Source: Syngnathus acus (taxonomy: Eukaryota > Chordata > Actinopteri > Syngnathiformes > Syngnathidae). Taken from it: a stretch of DNA of 64,000 nucleotides. This document shows, in pieces, positions 11,003-23,234 of this stretch. The notes beneath the pieces are model-generated. The model had not been told where the DNA came from. It ran no database searches and saw only the letters and a list, made by a program, of their open reading frames with translations. The position numbers and the translations under genes were made by a program. Location: the NCBI RefSeq assembly GCF_901709675.1, contig NC_051092.1, forward strand, positions 193,501 through 257,500, given 5' to 3'. Numbering within the stretch: the stretch's first letter is position 1; each line of letters starts with the position of its first letter.

Positions 11003-14000
11003 CTAAAGTATTGCCGATTCCCGGAACGTGTTGATCCACCTGTGACGTGCAAATTCAAGTTACTGTGGCAGCCTTCGACTTCTTGTTTCCATTTTACCTC
11101 TGAGCCGTTTGGACGTCGTCCGCTTTGAAATTGTGGTAGAGGGTGTTTTTGTGGTACAGCTTGAAGTTGGACCTTTGGGCCGAGTCCACTTTCAAGACGA
11201 AGCCCAAAAGCGGTTGACTCTCCAAGGCGGCCACGTCCTGCGCCAGCAAAACGCATCAGAGGAGAGCCCGTGCCCCGTGATGGCGACGGCTCGGCTCGGC
11301 CCGATCCGATCTGCAGCCTACCTCGCTGGCGGCGTAGGTGTACAGAACCTTGTCCTTGATGACGAACCACAAGCGCTTGCCTTGCTTCTTCTTGCCCTTG
11401 GACCTCAGCAAGTAGCCGCTCATGGAGGAGTTGTCAGCGCTGGCCGTCACCTGAAAGAGAGGCAAGGCAGGGCAGGGCAGGGCAGGGCAGGGCCGGCCGC
11501 TTGGTTGGCGTCTTGGAAGGGAGGGAGGGGGCGGGCGCCTCTTTGAGGGCTCACCTCTTTGAGGGCCGCCGGTATCCGCTTGAATTTGCGAGACAAAGCA
11601 AAGGAGGCTTTGGGAACGGCCACCTCGGCGAGATCTTCTTGGCCTGGCCAACAAACGGCTTGAAAACTCCGAGGCTGAGAAAAAGCCGCGCGCGGCCGGC
11701 GGAAGCAAACCTACTTTGCTGCTCCCGCAGCGCCAGGTAGCAGTGGTCGCACACTCTGGCCAACTGGTTCTTCAGGTACTCCAGGCTCTGCTTGTTGGAG
11801 GAACACGACTGGCACACCACCTAGCGGAGGGAAAAGCCAAAGCGTGACGTCAGCATGCCCCTTATTAGGCCCAGCAAGGTGCGCGGCGGAAGCGGCCGAC
11901 CTTGCCGCAGGCTCGGCAGTGGTGGCGCCTCCACGTCAGCGTGAATTCGCAGGTGCAGATCATGCACATGGTGGCGCGCGGGTCGGGGATCCAGATGGGA
12001 GCTTTGGCGCCCAGAGAGGAGGAGGCGGCGGTGGCGTTGCTTGCTCGGACCTGCGCGCTCAAAGAAACAGAAAGGTGACGGCCCGCCTGCCCGCCCGCGC
12101 CAACATCGGCGCCGACGACCCCGCGCCGCGGCTGGACTTTTCCGCTACCTCGTCACAGGACTGTCCGGATATGAAAGTGATTTTCTTCTTGGTGTAATCG
12201 TCGATGGCTGCGGAAATGGCCCGGAGCCACTCGTCTCTCTCTGATGCCGAACTGCGGCGGAAAAGAGGTTCCAGCGCAAAGCCGACGACGATGAGCCGAG
12301 AGGCGGCGAGCCCAAACCTCGCAGAGAGGATGAAGGAGCGCTCCACGCTCTCCACGATGAACTCGTTCTGGCAGGCCTCCTGGCTCGGTCTGCTCACCTG
12401 TCACGGTCCACATGGGCGTCAGCCCATGGCCAGGCGGCGGCGAGGAGGCGGAGCTCTCACCTTCATCCCCGCCAGAGACAGCATGTTGTTGAACTTGAAC
12501 TGGCCCGACTGAAGGGGCGTGGTGTACAGCAGGCTGTCGTTAAACTGAAGGAGGAAAGCACAAGCGCCGTTTGGCCTCGCCAAAGCAAAGCAAAGCAAAG
12601 CAAAGCAAAGCAAAGCAAAGCAAAGCAAAGCCACGGCAGCCACGCTCAATGCTCAGAGAAGACGTCGGCGCTACCAAGAAGAACATTCTGGGCTGCATGA
12701 GCTTCCTGGACAGCTTGTTGAGGACGCCCTCCTTCAGGAAGATCTAGCACAAAAGACAAGGCAAAGGATTGAGAGGGAGGGAGGGACGGAGGGAGGGACG
12801 GATGAAGCGGCTGGCTCACCCTCCCGGGCTGGACGATCTCACGGTGGCCGTTTAGGCTGCACTGCACCTGAATCAGCTTCTGGAAGTTGTCCTAGCGCGC
12901 CGACAAAATGCAAGACATGGCCGTTGGTTTGCGTGCGCGCCGCGAGTGCGCTTGCAAGTCAAAGCACGCTCGCTCCGTCCGTCTGTCTGTGCTGCGGCAC
13001 CATTTTTGCCAACGGCCATCAGTAGAGGCAGTTTTGAAAGGAGAGTTCCCGGTATCTGGGGCAGCGCCTGGTTTCGGTGGAGTGGCCTCTTACCCCTTGC
13101 TTCATGATGTCATTGGCGTGATTGGCCACCTCGCGAACGATTGCCAGAGCATCTGGACGGAGCCAGAGATCAGCGTTGCGGATGAGCCATTCCGTCAGAC
13201 GTCGTCCGCTTACCTTCCGTGTCTTTGTAATCGGCCGAGTCTTTGGGCAGGTTTTTCAAATAGTCTGCAGAAAACAAAGCGTTGCCTTGTTGCCTTGCTG
13301 CCTTGCTAATTCCTGCTGCCACCTAATCTGGCATCTTAAGTCTGCGGGGTGTTTACGGGACAATTGTGACGCCACCGGCATTCTTCACATGCACCCGCAC
13401 CGCACCAATAAGCCCAGCCTCATCCGATTTGCGTGGAAAAGTCCCGTGAGGCTGAAAACCCTGCGGCTATTCGGTCAAGCCAAAGGGTTCAGTCCGGAGC
13501 AATTCAGAAGACATCTCTGTGCAGCTGCTTTTCATTGCACAAAAGAAGGCACGCCAGGCCGGAAGTGGTATGAGGAAGAAGAAGAATGAAAAAGCGCTGG
13601 TAACAGACTGGCTCCAATATGGAGAAATTGAGACGCTGCGCTAAAGCCACTTGAAGGGCATTCCGTCACGTCAGAGTTGCTGAGGTGTCAAAACGTTGCC
13701 ACGGCGTGACGCGTCGGAATTTGACCCGAGCTCGCCAAGCGTGTTTTTTTGCCACTAGAGGGCAGCGCGGTGGGTGCCAGTGCAGTGAGCAACCTCGTGG
13801 CCAGTCCTACCTCGGAGCAGGAGCTGGTACTGAGGAATCCTTTGGATGGGCTTCAGGAGGTAGTGCTTCAGAGCCAAGTTGGCGCAACGAGGACTGGCCT
13901 GGGACACAAATACCAAAACTTGAGCTTTAGGCTCGAAAATTCGGGATCGACCCGATGATGAGGACGGAAATGATCCTGCTGTTAAATATAGGATGCATGC

Positions 14001-14844
14001 CCACGAAATGAAGTCTGCCCAAAACGTCTGGACACCAATTTGGTGAATTGTCAGGGACGAGGAAAAACCAGTGAAATGCTCAAATGAAGTTGACGCCAAC
14101 GTAAACCTTCCGGCTGTTCAAAACAAAGGTCAGCCGCCCAAAGGCGAGGGAGGAGCCGTGAGCTTGAAAACCGGTTTCCCGGTCCACAAACCGTTCGATC
14201 TACCGATAGAAAGTATGCAAGAAAGAAAGAATGCAAGAGAGGGAGTAAGAAAGAAAGACAGCAAGAAAGAAAGAAAGAGGTCAGCCCCTTGCGGTTACCT
14301 CAAATTGTCGCACGACAGCAGCGAAGGGCGCGTTCTTCTTGCTCTGCTCTTCCAGTAGCGCCGCATTCTTGTCAAACTCGCGGATGTACGTGGAGTACAT
14401 CTTCAGGTAGGGACCTTTCTTCAGGAAGATGTCGGCCACCTGCTCCGTCTGGTCCCTGAAAAGCAAAAAGTTGCCCGGCGCCATTGAGCGGCGGCAAAAC
14501 GGCGGTCCGGTCCAGCCGACGGCTACCATCGGGCCAGTCGATCCTGCAGCTCTCGCAGCAGGTCCCGGTTGAGTTGGTAGAGTTGCGGCAGGTAGTAGAG
14601 GATCCGCTCCAGCAGACGCTCCTCGATCACCGCTTTGCCGTTTTGCCGCGACGCCTCGGCCACGGCGTGCCGGAAGTCCTGCGCTCACCGCAAATTGCCA
14701 CGTGTGGGGAAATTCCAAACATTCAAACGCACGACCTCCGACTGCTCTGCGCCACTTGTTGGAAAGTCAGCGATGGTTCTGACTCACAGACGGGAGCCCG
14801 TTCCCGCGCGGCCGAGGTGACAAATACTTCCCGTCTGCGGCCGG

Positions 14845-14915
<71 letters not shown>

Positions 14916-15017
14916 TGACTGGCTGACTGGCTGACTGGCTGACTGGCTGACTGGCTGACTGGCTGACTGACTGACTGACTGACTGACTGACTGACTGACT
15001 GACTGACTGACTGACGA

Positions 15018-15054
<37 letters not shown>

Positions 15055-18000
15055 TGACTGGCTGGCTGACTGGCTGACTGGCTGACTGGCTGACTGGCTG
15101 ACTGGCTCACATGACTTTTGACAAAATGTCTCCAGTCCGCAAATGTCAAATCTAAGCACTTAGCACTCGAGTCAAAGCCCAAAAGAAAACGGCCATAGGA
15201 GCGTCACGAGCGCTCGTCCGCGTCCTTCCCCGATTCCGCGGCCGACGTTCATCGAGCGCGAATGGACAAAGCCGTCGCTAGAGAAACGCCAGAGGCTCTC
15301 GCCGCGTCACCGCTTGGAAGAAAAAGGGAAGAGGACTTACCACGTGAAGCAGCTTCAGGACGTCAACAAAGCTAAGGAGCAAACGTGCAGGGTGAGCGTG
15401 CGACGCAAATGTCGCCGCGTGGCCGAGGCAAAACAAAAGCGTCTTACACTTCCTCCGAGGTCATAATTTCCGTGGCGATGTGACGGATCTTGCGCTTTCG
15501 AGAGACACTTTGTAGCTAGAAAAGGACGAGAGCAAAAAGAAGAAACAAGCGAGAGCTTTTCACTTTTGGCCGCCGTCACTCACGTATGCAAATATGACCC
15601 GCCTCATTCGAGTTGGACCTGGAGGCCCAAGAGGTCTCCTCACCGCACTTTGATCCGCTTGCTCGCTGTCTCCTTTACTCGAGAAGGAGCTGTCGTCTTC
15701 GTCCTCGTCCTCGTCAGAAAAAGGCACGTCGTCGTCGTCGTCGGAAACGCTGCCGTCCACTTCTCCGTCTAAAGAAATTCTGCCGCCCAAGAACAGTTAG
15801 CGCTCAGAGGATGACGAGCGAGCGAGCGAGCGAGCGAGCGAGCAAGGATGTTTTTTGGGGTTAGGGGAAGCTGCGATCCGTCACTTTTTTTCCTCTGTTT
15901 GTTTTGGGGCCCGCGTCACGTTCGGAGGAGGGCGACGTTTTCCAAAATTCCCATGAGCCCAAAGTTGCGTACGCCGGCCGACAACTTTAGGCACGGAAAC
16001 AAGGCTAACAGCCAAGTGAGCAAGTGCAGCAATCAGAAGCGTGCGTGTGCACACGCAGTGGTATGTTGACACCCTCTGTGACTCATTGCGAGCCGCTCGA
16101 CGTGTTTTCTAGCATGCGGCGGCATGACGTGACGCTAAGCTAAGCCGAGCCGCTCGGACGGCCTCGTTCTGCACAATTTAGTTGGGCCGCAAAAGCCATG
16201 CTCAACTGCACAAAATTGGAATCTTTTCCTAAGACACTGGCAGACAAAAAAGGTCCACGCAGGCAGGCAGGCAGCCACGCAGGCAGGCAGGCAGGCAGGC
16301 AGGCAAGCAGGCACCTGTCAAAGTGGGCGTTTTGATCCAAATACACCTCTGGTTCCTCATAAATGCCGTCGTCGTCGTAGTAACTCTGCCAGGTGGCGCC
16401 GGAGCTCTCGGAGCCGCCAAAGTAGACGTTCTCGTATTCGGAGATCTCTTCGTAGTAGTTCTCGTAGTCCGGCTGGTCCCCGTCCACGCTTTGTTCCACT
16501 CCCACCAGGGAGGAGGAGCGCCGGACCGCTCCGGCTCGGTCCGGCCGATCGGGCTCCGGCGCCACGGGTCCTTTGGTCGTGACGGAGAGCTTGAGATCCA
16601 GCAGCCTCCTGAAAGAGCCCCTACTTCCTTCCGGACGGACCGAGTCTGTGCCGGAGAAGGACCTGCGCCGAGCGGGCGGGCTGGGGCCGCTTCGGTCACT
16701 TCTCGTCACCTCGAAAGGAAGATCCGCCGCCACGGCCTTTCGAGTTTTGGCCCCGACTCCCCATTCTGCGATCGCCGGAGATTCCGTCTCGGGTTTGTCC
16801 GAGGCCTCCCGATCACGTTTGCCCTGCGCTCGGTGGACGGACAGCTCGCCGTCGTAGGCCTCGCCGTCGTAGGCCTCGCCGGCGTAGGCCTGGCTGTCCC
16901 GGCCCGGGTCTTCTCTGTCCACGTTGCTCGGGAACATGGATAGCTGCTTTTTCCTGGGCGTAGGGGATGGTTTTCTGCCAGACGACGGCAAAGCTGGCAA
17001 AGCTGGCAAAGCTGCCAAAGCTGGCAAAGCCGGCAAAGCCAGCGGCGGGGCTCCGCTTCCGACGGATGACGACGCGCCGCCTTTCCCTTCCGCCGCCTGC
17101 ACGTTCACTGTCCTCCCCTCCCAGGTTGGGGTCTCTTCCCTGGTCCGGCAGGCCTGCGAGGTGTATTGGAGTCTCCGCTGAATGGGGAGAGGCAGCGGCA
17201 GCGGTTGGTGTTTTTGCTCAGAGCCATCATCAGCGCCTTCCTCCGGACCATCCCGGGCGCCAGCGTTTCCTCCTCTCGCTCAGCATTCTGAAAGAAGATG
17301 TCCGACCTTCATCGGAGGTCTGGAGGAATTGGAGTTTTCGTCTAAAGCGGAGGTTTCCGGCTCGGGAGGTGGCCGTGTGCCGCTGGAGGCGGGCTGCCTG
17401 CCTCTGACTTTTGAATGGTCAGTCTTTCTCTCCGGGGATGCGCTCTTTCCGGTTCTGCCCTTCTCAACGTCTATCTCCGTTTTGCTGACGTGACTGTCCC
17501 GGAGGCAAGCGGCACTTTTTCTGGCTGCACAGGGCAAATGGGAAAATGGCATCCCAGTTTGGCTTTACGCGCTCACCCGGCGCTCCGTTTTGGCCCGGCG
17601 TTTGCGGGCTTTGAGCCGCCGCCGCCGCCGCTTTGGAGTTCGGCTCGGAGAGGCTGGGTTTGGGTGCCAGCGGGGGTTTGCTCTTCCTCCCGGGCCCGGG
17701 AGACCGCTGCCACGGGACTTGTTTTTGGCCCGATGAAGGCGTTGCCGGTGGCGGCGGCAGATGGGCCAGACTGGGTTTGGGGGCCAGCGGTGGCTTGCGC
17801 CCACCTAAGGAGAGACACACACACACACACGAGCAAATATGGGCAAGGCAACTGGACAATGTGTGCTTCACTTTGACAGTGGGTAGCAAGCTGACGGCGG
17901 GATGTTATAAAATGGGATGTTATTAAATATCACAAGGCTTCCTGCACTGGGTCACCCAGCTAATTTGGTGAAGAGGAAGCTGAGTGGCAGAATTTGGTGG

Positions 18001-18763
18001 GTGGACAATGTGCAGGCGTGCTACAGGCTCAATGAAAGACGAGGAAAACCTTCTCTTTCACTCTTCTGACAAGAAACAAACAAAAGTGGTTGGTCGGTCC
18101 TAAATATTTGTTCCTGTTTGGGAAGAGAGACAGACGGGGAAAGAAAAACGTCAAAATGTTAACACAATGAATTAAGATCTGTCCGATTTATTTTTATTTA
18201 TTTTTTTCGGAAAAAACGTTGTCCAGACATTTATTTTGTTGGAAAAAAAAAAAAAAAAAGTTGTTCTTGCACGTACCAAATGGTATTTTCTGGGTTTTGG
18301 TCGTATATTTTAAGTTGGTTGTTTCCACTGAAGCTGATCAACTAAAACGAATTGTTCTTTTCTTCGAGATGAATATTGCAAGTGTTTCCTCCACCCGCTG
18401 ACTGAGCTCAATCTTACAACATTCCATTCCCAAACTAAATTGAAGACATTTCTGCAGCAACAAACGCGGACGTACTGCCAGACACGCTTTGCTTGAGCAA
18501 ATGAGGAGGCGAAACACCCAAACGAGTACCCAAACCTGCTCCGGCAAAGGATGAAGCGAAACCCGAACCGCCGCCAGTCAACATGTGAAGGACTCAACAC
18601 GAAAGGCGAGCAAAATAGCCAGTCCAGTCCAGGCCAGACGACATTTTGTCTCGAGCCACAAATGAAGGAAAGTCATACTAGAAGCACGTTTCATGGCGTC
18701 AAGAGTGACCAGAAAAGATCGAGCGAGCAACGACAGGGGTGGTGGACTCTTACCTGACTTCAT
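11003..18763 (-). CDS. fgd6: FGD6, FYVE/RhoGEF/PH-domain protein
   Basis: Twenty-three coding exons, minus strand: 18763-18754, 17804-17577, 17524-17307, 17177-16315, 15779-15644, 15515-15448, 15371-15341, 14678-14527, 14455-14299, 13898-13811, 13264-13214, 13152-13094, 12891-12820, 12743-12675, 12544-12461, 12397-12318, 12251-12149, 12050-11901, 11820-11715, 11643-11555, 11450-11322, 11237-11098, 11039-11003. Phases agree and total 1039 aa, against about 1430 in human. The N-terminus is disordered and proline-rich, with two [10 protein letters not shown]3-ligand-like repeats. The DH (Cdc42 exchange) domain is near residues 490-700 ([32 protein letters not shown]), PH1 near 715-815, and FYVE near 840-905 ([27 protein letters not shown]). 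PH2 ends the protein. FYVE binds PI3P on endosomes. The second and third introns are short and were inferred from splice signals. Confidence 0.95.
12583..12631. repeat. (CAAAG)n microsatellite in an fgd6 intron
   Basis: About ten perfect AAAGC pentamers, in the intron before the exon at 12544-12461. Confidence 0.95.
14848..15108. repeat. Long (GGCT/GACT)n tetranucleotide tract
   Basis: About 260 bp of tandem GGCT and GACT tetramers in blocks: first pure GGCT, then alternating GGCT-GACT, then pure GACT, then mixed again. It lies in the fgd6 intron between exons 15371-15341 and 14678-14527. The SQPVSQSA-type ORFs through it are artefacts. Confidence 0.95.
16258..16312. repeat. (GGCA)n microsatellite beside an fgd6 donor
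   Basis: About 13 GGCA units with one interruption. It begins just 3 bp inside the intron that follows the large fgd6 exon 17177-16315. Confidence 0.9.
16987..17040 (-). repeat. fgd6: In-frame 9-nt coding repeat in fgd6
   Basis: Six units close to GGCAAAGCT lie in the large fgd6 exon. Read on the minus strand they encode repeats of L-P-A. The period of nine keeps the frame whatever the copy number. Confidence 0.9.
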
Positions 18764-19132
18764 CTTGGCGTCAGTCCAGTCCGTCAGCCAAAATTCATGG
18801 CCGGACGCAAACGTCAAGATAAGTTGACGACATTTGCGCGTGGTTATGCTCTGCTCGAGTCCAAGCCGCGACAAGCGAAGGAAGGAAGGCAGCCAGCCAG
18901 TCAGCCAGTCAGTCAGTCAGCCAGCCGCACGGGAGCTTCGGTGGACCGGCTGGGTGGGTGGGTGAATTTCAACGCTTACTCAACTTCCTACTTGTAGGGA
19001 CTCCCAACAATACGCAGGGGGCGCCAAAGTGCTCCCAAACCGAGCGTCAATTGTGCCGTGCGGCTATTTCACACGGCCAATCAAAGAGGCAAGGCGCAAA
19101 AGAACGTTGGAGGGAAAAGACATTTATTGCCA

Positions 19133-19138
19133 TGCTGC
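19133..19138 (-). terminator. Probable polyadenylation signal of the C3orf20-like gene
   Basis: Minus-strand AATAAA, 84 nt past the stop codon at 19222. This gives a very short 3' UTR. Confidence 0.6.
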
Positions 19139-19221
19139 TCTTCCCAACCAAAAGTTCAAAAGTCGTTCCCAAGCTCCATTTTTGCTCCTCATTGGGCAGG
19201 ACGTCGCCTCCTCCGAGTCCG

Positions 19222-22200
19222 TCACGTGTCGGCGACGTAGTCTTTGTCCGGCGAGTGAGTCGCCGCCACCGCCGCTGCCATGTTGTTGGCGAGCGCCAGC
19301 GCCGATTCGTCCACTTTATTTGCGTTGGAGGCTTCCGGGGCGCTCATGCTGACCTTTACGCTCTTGCTGCGAGCGGAAGGCAAGGATAAGGATGGCGGCG
19401 GGCGGCGGCGGTCAACTTTGCCCACCTGAATTTGTAATCGGGAGGGAGGCTGACACCCATCCTGTAGTCCTCCCTGGTTCTCAAAATTTGCTTCTGAAGG
19501 TCCAAGACGGAGAAGGTGGAGCGACCGCCGGAGACGTAGCCCAAAAACATCAGTCGCCCTCGGATGTACATCTAACACGTTGACATTTTGTTACGTTTGA
19601 CATCATATTGTCCGCTTGGATTCAAAGTGAGCGAGAAGCCGTCAGATGGCTGGAGCGCTCGCTGGCGCAAAGCCAGACGGCCCGCCGTCCCCGAGCTCCA
19701 CTGACCAGGATCATGCCGGCGGCGACGTTGTGGCGATGCTGCAGGAGAATGTTGTCCACCGGGCAGCCCAGGGCCCCCGTGGACACCTCGTACCTCAGCA
19801 GGCGAAAGGAGTCCATCTGGCACTGAACGGCCCGGCCCGGCCCCCAATTAAGAGCGGGAGGAAGCGCCTCCAAGGCATGGTGCGGTGCGGTCCGGCTTAC
19901 CTGAGCGCAGGGCATGGTTCGGCTCCGGTTGCACTTGCGGTAGAGCTGCTGGACGGCGTCCTGCTCCGGCGCCGACCCGGGTTTGACGGGCAGCGTGACC
20001 ACCACCACCAGGATCTGCTGGCTGTGCCGCGGCTGGCCCGTGACGAAGGCGTCGTACTCCGCGTCCAGCAGCACGGGCATCAGCGCCGTGCTGCAGCGGC
20101 ACCTCCTGGGGGCGGGGCCCGTAAGCTGCTTGAGCAGGGCCGCCCGCAGCAGCAGGGGGCAGACGGTGAGCGGCACCGACGGCGCCAGCCGACACCGCAC
20201 GGGCAAGCGGGGCAGGGCCGCCAGACGCAGGTCGGGATGGTCGGGAAGGATCACCAACCTGCCGAGAGCCGCCACGTCAGACGGCCACCCTCGAAACCAC
20301 GGCGGAGGCGGACTTACTCCTGTTTGATGTTTCCCAGGATGCGAAGGGGTCCGATCTGGACCATACTGTGCTCCTTGGTGTTCTTGGCGGGTACCCTGCA
20401 AGAGCGACGAGGCACGTCATGGGCACGCCGCTCCGAGGGAGCGTCGGGAAGACGTGCCTGGTCTTGGGCGGGGCTTCCCGCGGCGCTTTCTTGCCGGGCG
20501 ACTCCAGTTTGGCCGCCGCCGCGTTCTCTTTGGTCTTGGCCGGCTTGCCGTGGACCCGCTCGGGTGACTTCTTGGCGGGCGGTGCCGACGCGTGCGCCCG
20601 CCTCTTGTGCTTGCCCCTGGGGGTCTTGGGCTTTTTCTCACTGCGCTTCATACCTGCACGTGGGCGCGACGCGGCGGCGTGTGACGGCCGGAGATGTTCC
20701 GCGACGCGTCGAGCGACGCGTCGAGCGACGCGTCGAGCGATGCGTCGAGCGAGCGGCGGCGGCGGCGACAGGTACCGGTGGCGCTGCAATACAAGTCCAG
20801 CCAGGCGTCCAGGATGTCTCGTACTTTTTTGCGCATTTTGGTCAGCTCGCCCGTACCGTGGCATCCTTTGGTCCATCGCGCCGACAGGGTCCCCGCCGAC
20901 GCCTCCGGGAACATCTGCTCGGCCTCCTGCGTACGGAGAAACGGCGCCGTTGAGTCGCCGCTGCCCGTTCCTCAGCCGCCGCGCCGTGGCTCTCACCGCT
21001 TCCTTGGCCGAGTAGGGGAGGGCCGAGAGAGGGAGCTGGACTTTGTTGTCTTCGCACTTGAAGCACAGCACAGCCGACGTGCCGCTCAACAGACGCAGCG
21101 AGATGCCCTTTGCCAGCTGCCACCCACACCCACACACACACCCCCACAGATTGCAGCTTTTCACACGGTCCGTCAGCTGATGGAATTCCAGGGCTGACCT
21201 TGACCACAATCTTGTCCTGTTCTCGGTCCGTCTTCCAGCACCACTCCTTCTTGAGGTTGCCTTCCCAGTCGCACATGAAGCCGCCGTGCCGGTCCCACAG
21301 GGCCAAACTGCGAGGACATCCCTTTGTTCAAGGCGGGAAAACAAAGACGCGGACGGAGGCGCGGCGACCACCTGACGGGGTGCGAGGCGGAACCGTGGCC
21401 GAACGCGGTGACGGTGGCCAAGACCGCCGACGCGTGGCTGTCGGCAAAGACGTTGGTGCAGAAGCCCCCCGCCGGGAGAGCCGAGGGGCTGTGGCAGACG
21501 GCCATGTTGCCCGACGGGTAGCTGAGGGGGCGGGGTTAAGGGCCGGCCAGCCCACGCTTTCCTGGCGGAAGGGGCCAAAGCGGCGCAAAGGATACTAGAT
21601 GAAGGAGGTTCCGTCGGTGGACCTGCAGTGGAGCTTCTTGAGCGACGGCGTCCGCCGAGGCGTGGGCTCGGCGGCTTCGCTGGCCGCGCTTAAGACGCTC
21701 CGGCTCTTCATTCCGGCCTTGGCGTCCACGTAGTGGCGGAGGATGGGAGAACTCGGCACCTGGTCCAACACTCGCCGCTTGATGCTGGAGGACGGACGCA
21801 TTGGCGTTAGGGTGGGAACACAACACGCGTGAGTGACGTTACAACTTGAAATATTCAATACGCTCCGTTTCAATTGGACCTAAGGTGATGGATGATTTGA
21901 GCTGGAGCTTCCGACCTACTGACACGCAAAAGTACGGAGTGGAGAAGGGACTGACTGCAAACTGTTGCTGGCCTGGAGTCGCTCCACCACCCACTGGCAC
22001 AAACCCCTGGGAGGAGGCGTGTCTTCACCCAAGGCCTGGAGCGGCAAAGCCAACCAATCTGGACACAGCGCCACAGCGCTCACAAGACGACATACGAACG
22101 AGTGGGACGACGACAGAGCCGCGACGGGACCCACCTGGATCTTGACCGCCGCCGGAGATCATCTCGTCCGTCGGCGTGGGACTGACGGCTGCCGCGGGCA

Positions 22201-23234
22201 GCCACGTGCAACGACCCGTGAGTTTTCATTTACAAAAAGCAGGGCGCCCAAAGCTCGCGGCGTGTACTTACCGGATGCTTCATCGGCGGCGGCGGCATCG
22301 TCATCTGACAAGGAAAACACAAAATGCGGCAAATGGAGTGGAGCTGGAGAGCTGAAGAGCTGGAGAGCTGGAGAGCTGGAGAGCGGTGGCGGCGGTGGCG
22401 GCGGTGGCGGCAGTGGCGGCAGTGGGCCTGACCTGTTGCGTCTTGGTCTGCTTTGAAGCTTTTCTTGGGGGACTTTTTCCTCCTGGCCGCCCTGCGCGGG
22501 GCCGCATCTTTGGCCGGCGGGGGCTTGAGCGCCGCCTCGGCCGAGTAGTTGAGGAGGTGGCCCACCTGCAGGGAGGCGCCCCGGTGGCGGTGCAGCAGGC
22601 GGCCCAATTCGTTCAGCAGGCGGGGGGCGGCCCGCTTCTGGCTGGCCAGCGGGTCCTCGCTCTCGTCGTCCGTCGACTCATCTTCGCACGTTTCCTCGTT
22701 GGCCGAGGTCTCGGCGAGACAGTCGCTCTTGACTTTTTTCAGGAGCTTCAATTGTTTGCCATTTTCAGCCCTGAAAATGACCGACGACAAAAAACCTTCA
22801 ACGGGCACAACATCCCGAGCGCAAACGTTGGACGCGTCCCAAGCGCAGCCCACTTCAGCTGCCACACCGACCGACCGACCGACCACCCGCAAGCGGCAAA
22901 AGGCAGCACAACTTGACAATGAACCGTTTTGGAGGAGGAGGAGGAGGGCAAAGTTCTCATTTTTGCGCGTGTATTTTGGCAGGAAAATGGCTACGGTGGC
23001 CCAGCGTGCAGGTGTCGTCCGAAAGGCTGCAGTGCACGAGACGTACCTTTTTTCCTTCCCCGCAGTGGCAACTTTGCCCTTCTTACTTCGCGGTGGTGCA
23101 GGCTACAAGGTTGGCAAGCAGAGGACAATTTACAAGTCAAGCAAGCAAGCCAGCCAGCCGGTTGACGGAAAGCAAGCGCCCACCTGGTCGAAGAAATAGA
23201 TGGGGTAAGGAGGGAAGAGCGTCAAGGAAGTCAT
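19222..23234 (-). CDS. C3orf20/ERICH6-like protein with FAM194-type domain
   Basis: Function unknown. Minus-strand exons: 23234-23184 (starts MTSLTLFPPYPIYFFDQ), 23102-23047, 22770-22433, 22304-22272, about 22188-22135, 21784-21596, 21521-21372, 21307-21199, 21116-20997, 20926-20776, one from 20653 down to about 20420 (end uncertain), 20395-20318, 20258-19901, 19822-19706, 19571-19426, 19366-19222. The middle carries a FAM194-like fold signature (FIYYPSGNMAVCHSP, LALWDRHGGFMCDWEGNL). The C-terminal half has LYRKCNRSRTMPCAQCQ and HNVAAGMILMYIRGRL, as I recall from C3orf20/ERICH6 proteins. A basic linker (MKRSEKKPKTPRGKHKRR) follows. The phase between 22135 and 21784 does not match, so a small exon may be missing. 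C3orf20 neighbours FGD5 in human, supporting this family call. Confidence 0.75.
20701..20748. repeat. 12-bp tandem repeat, unit GACGCGTCGAGC
   Basis: Four units of a CpG-rich 12-mer containing MluI-like ACGCGT, in an intron of the C3orf20-like gene. One unit differs by a single base. Confidence 0.9.

Noticed and set aside
14767-15182. Long Ser-Gln-rich and Ala-Gly-rich open frames
   Set aside because: They are translations of tetranucleotide repeats and lie in an fgd6 intron. The same applies to frames over 24009-24090, 26371-26449 and 61578-61683.
17280-17282. In-frame TGA suggesting that fgd6 is a pseudogene
   Set aside because: Two short introns with good splice signals and matching phases remove it, and all 23 exons then give one open 1039-aa frame.
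11003-18763. FGD5 as the identity of the DH-PH-FYVE-PH gene
   Set aside because: The FYVE and second PH blocks ([38 protein letters not shown]) match FGD6, and hal and elk3 are linked as in human 12q.
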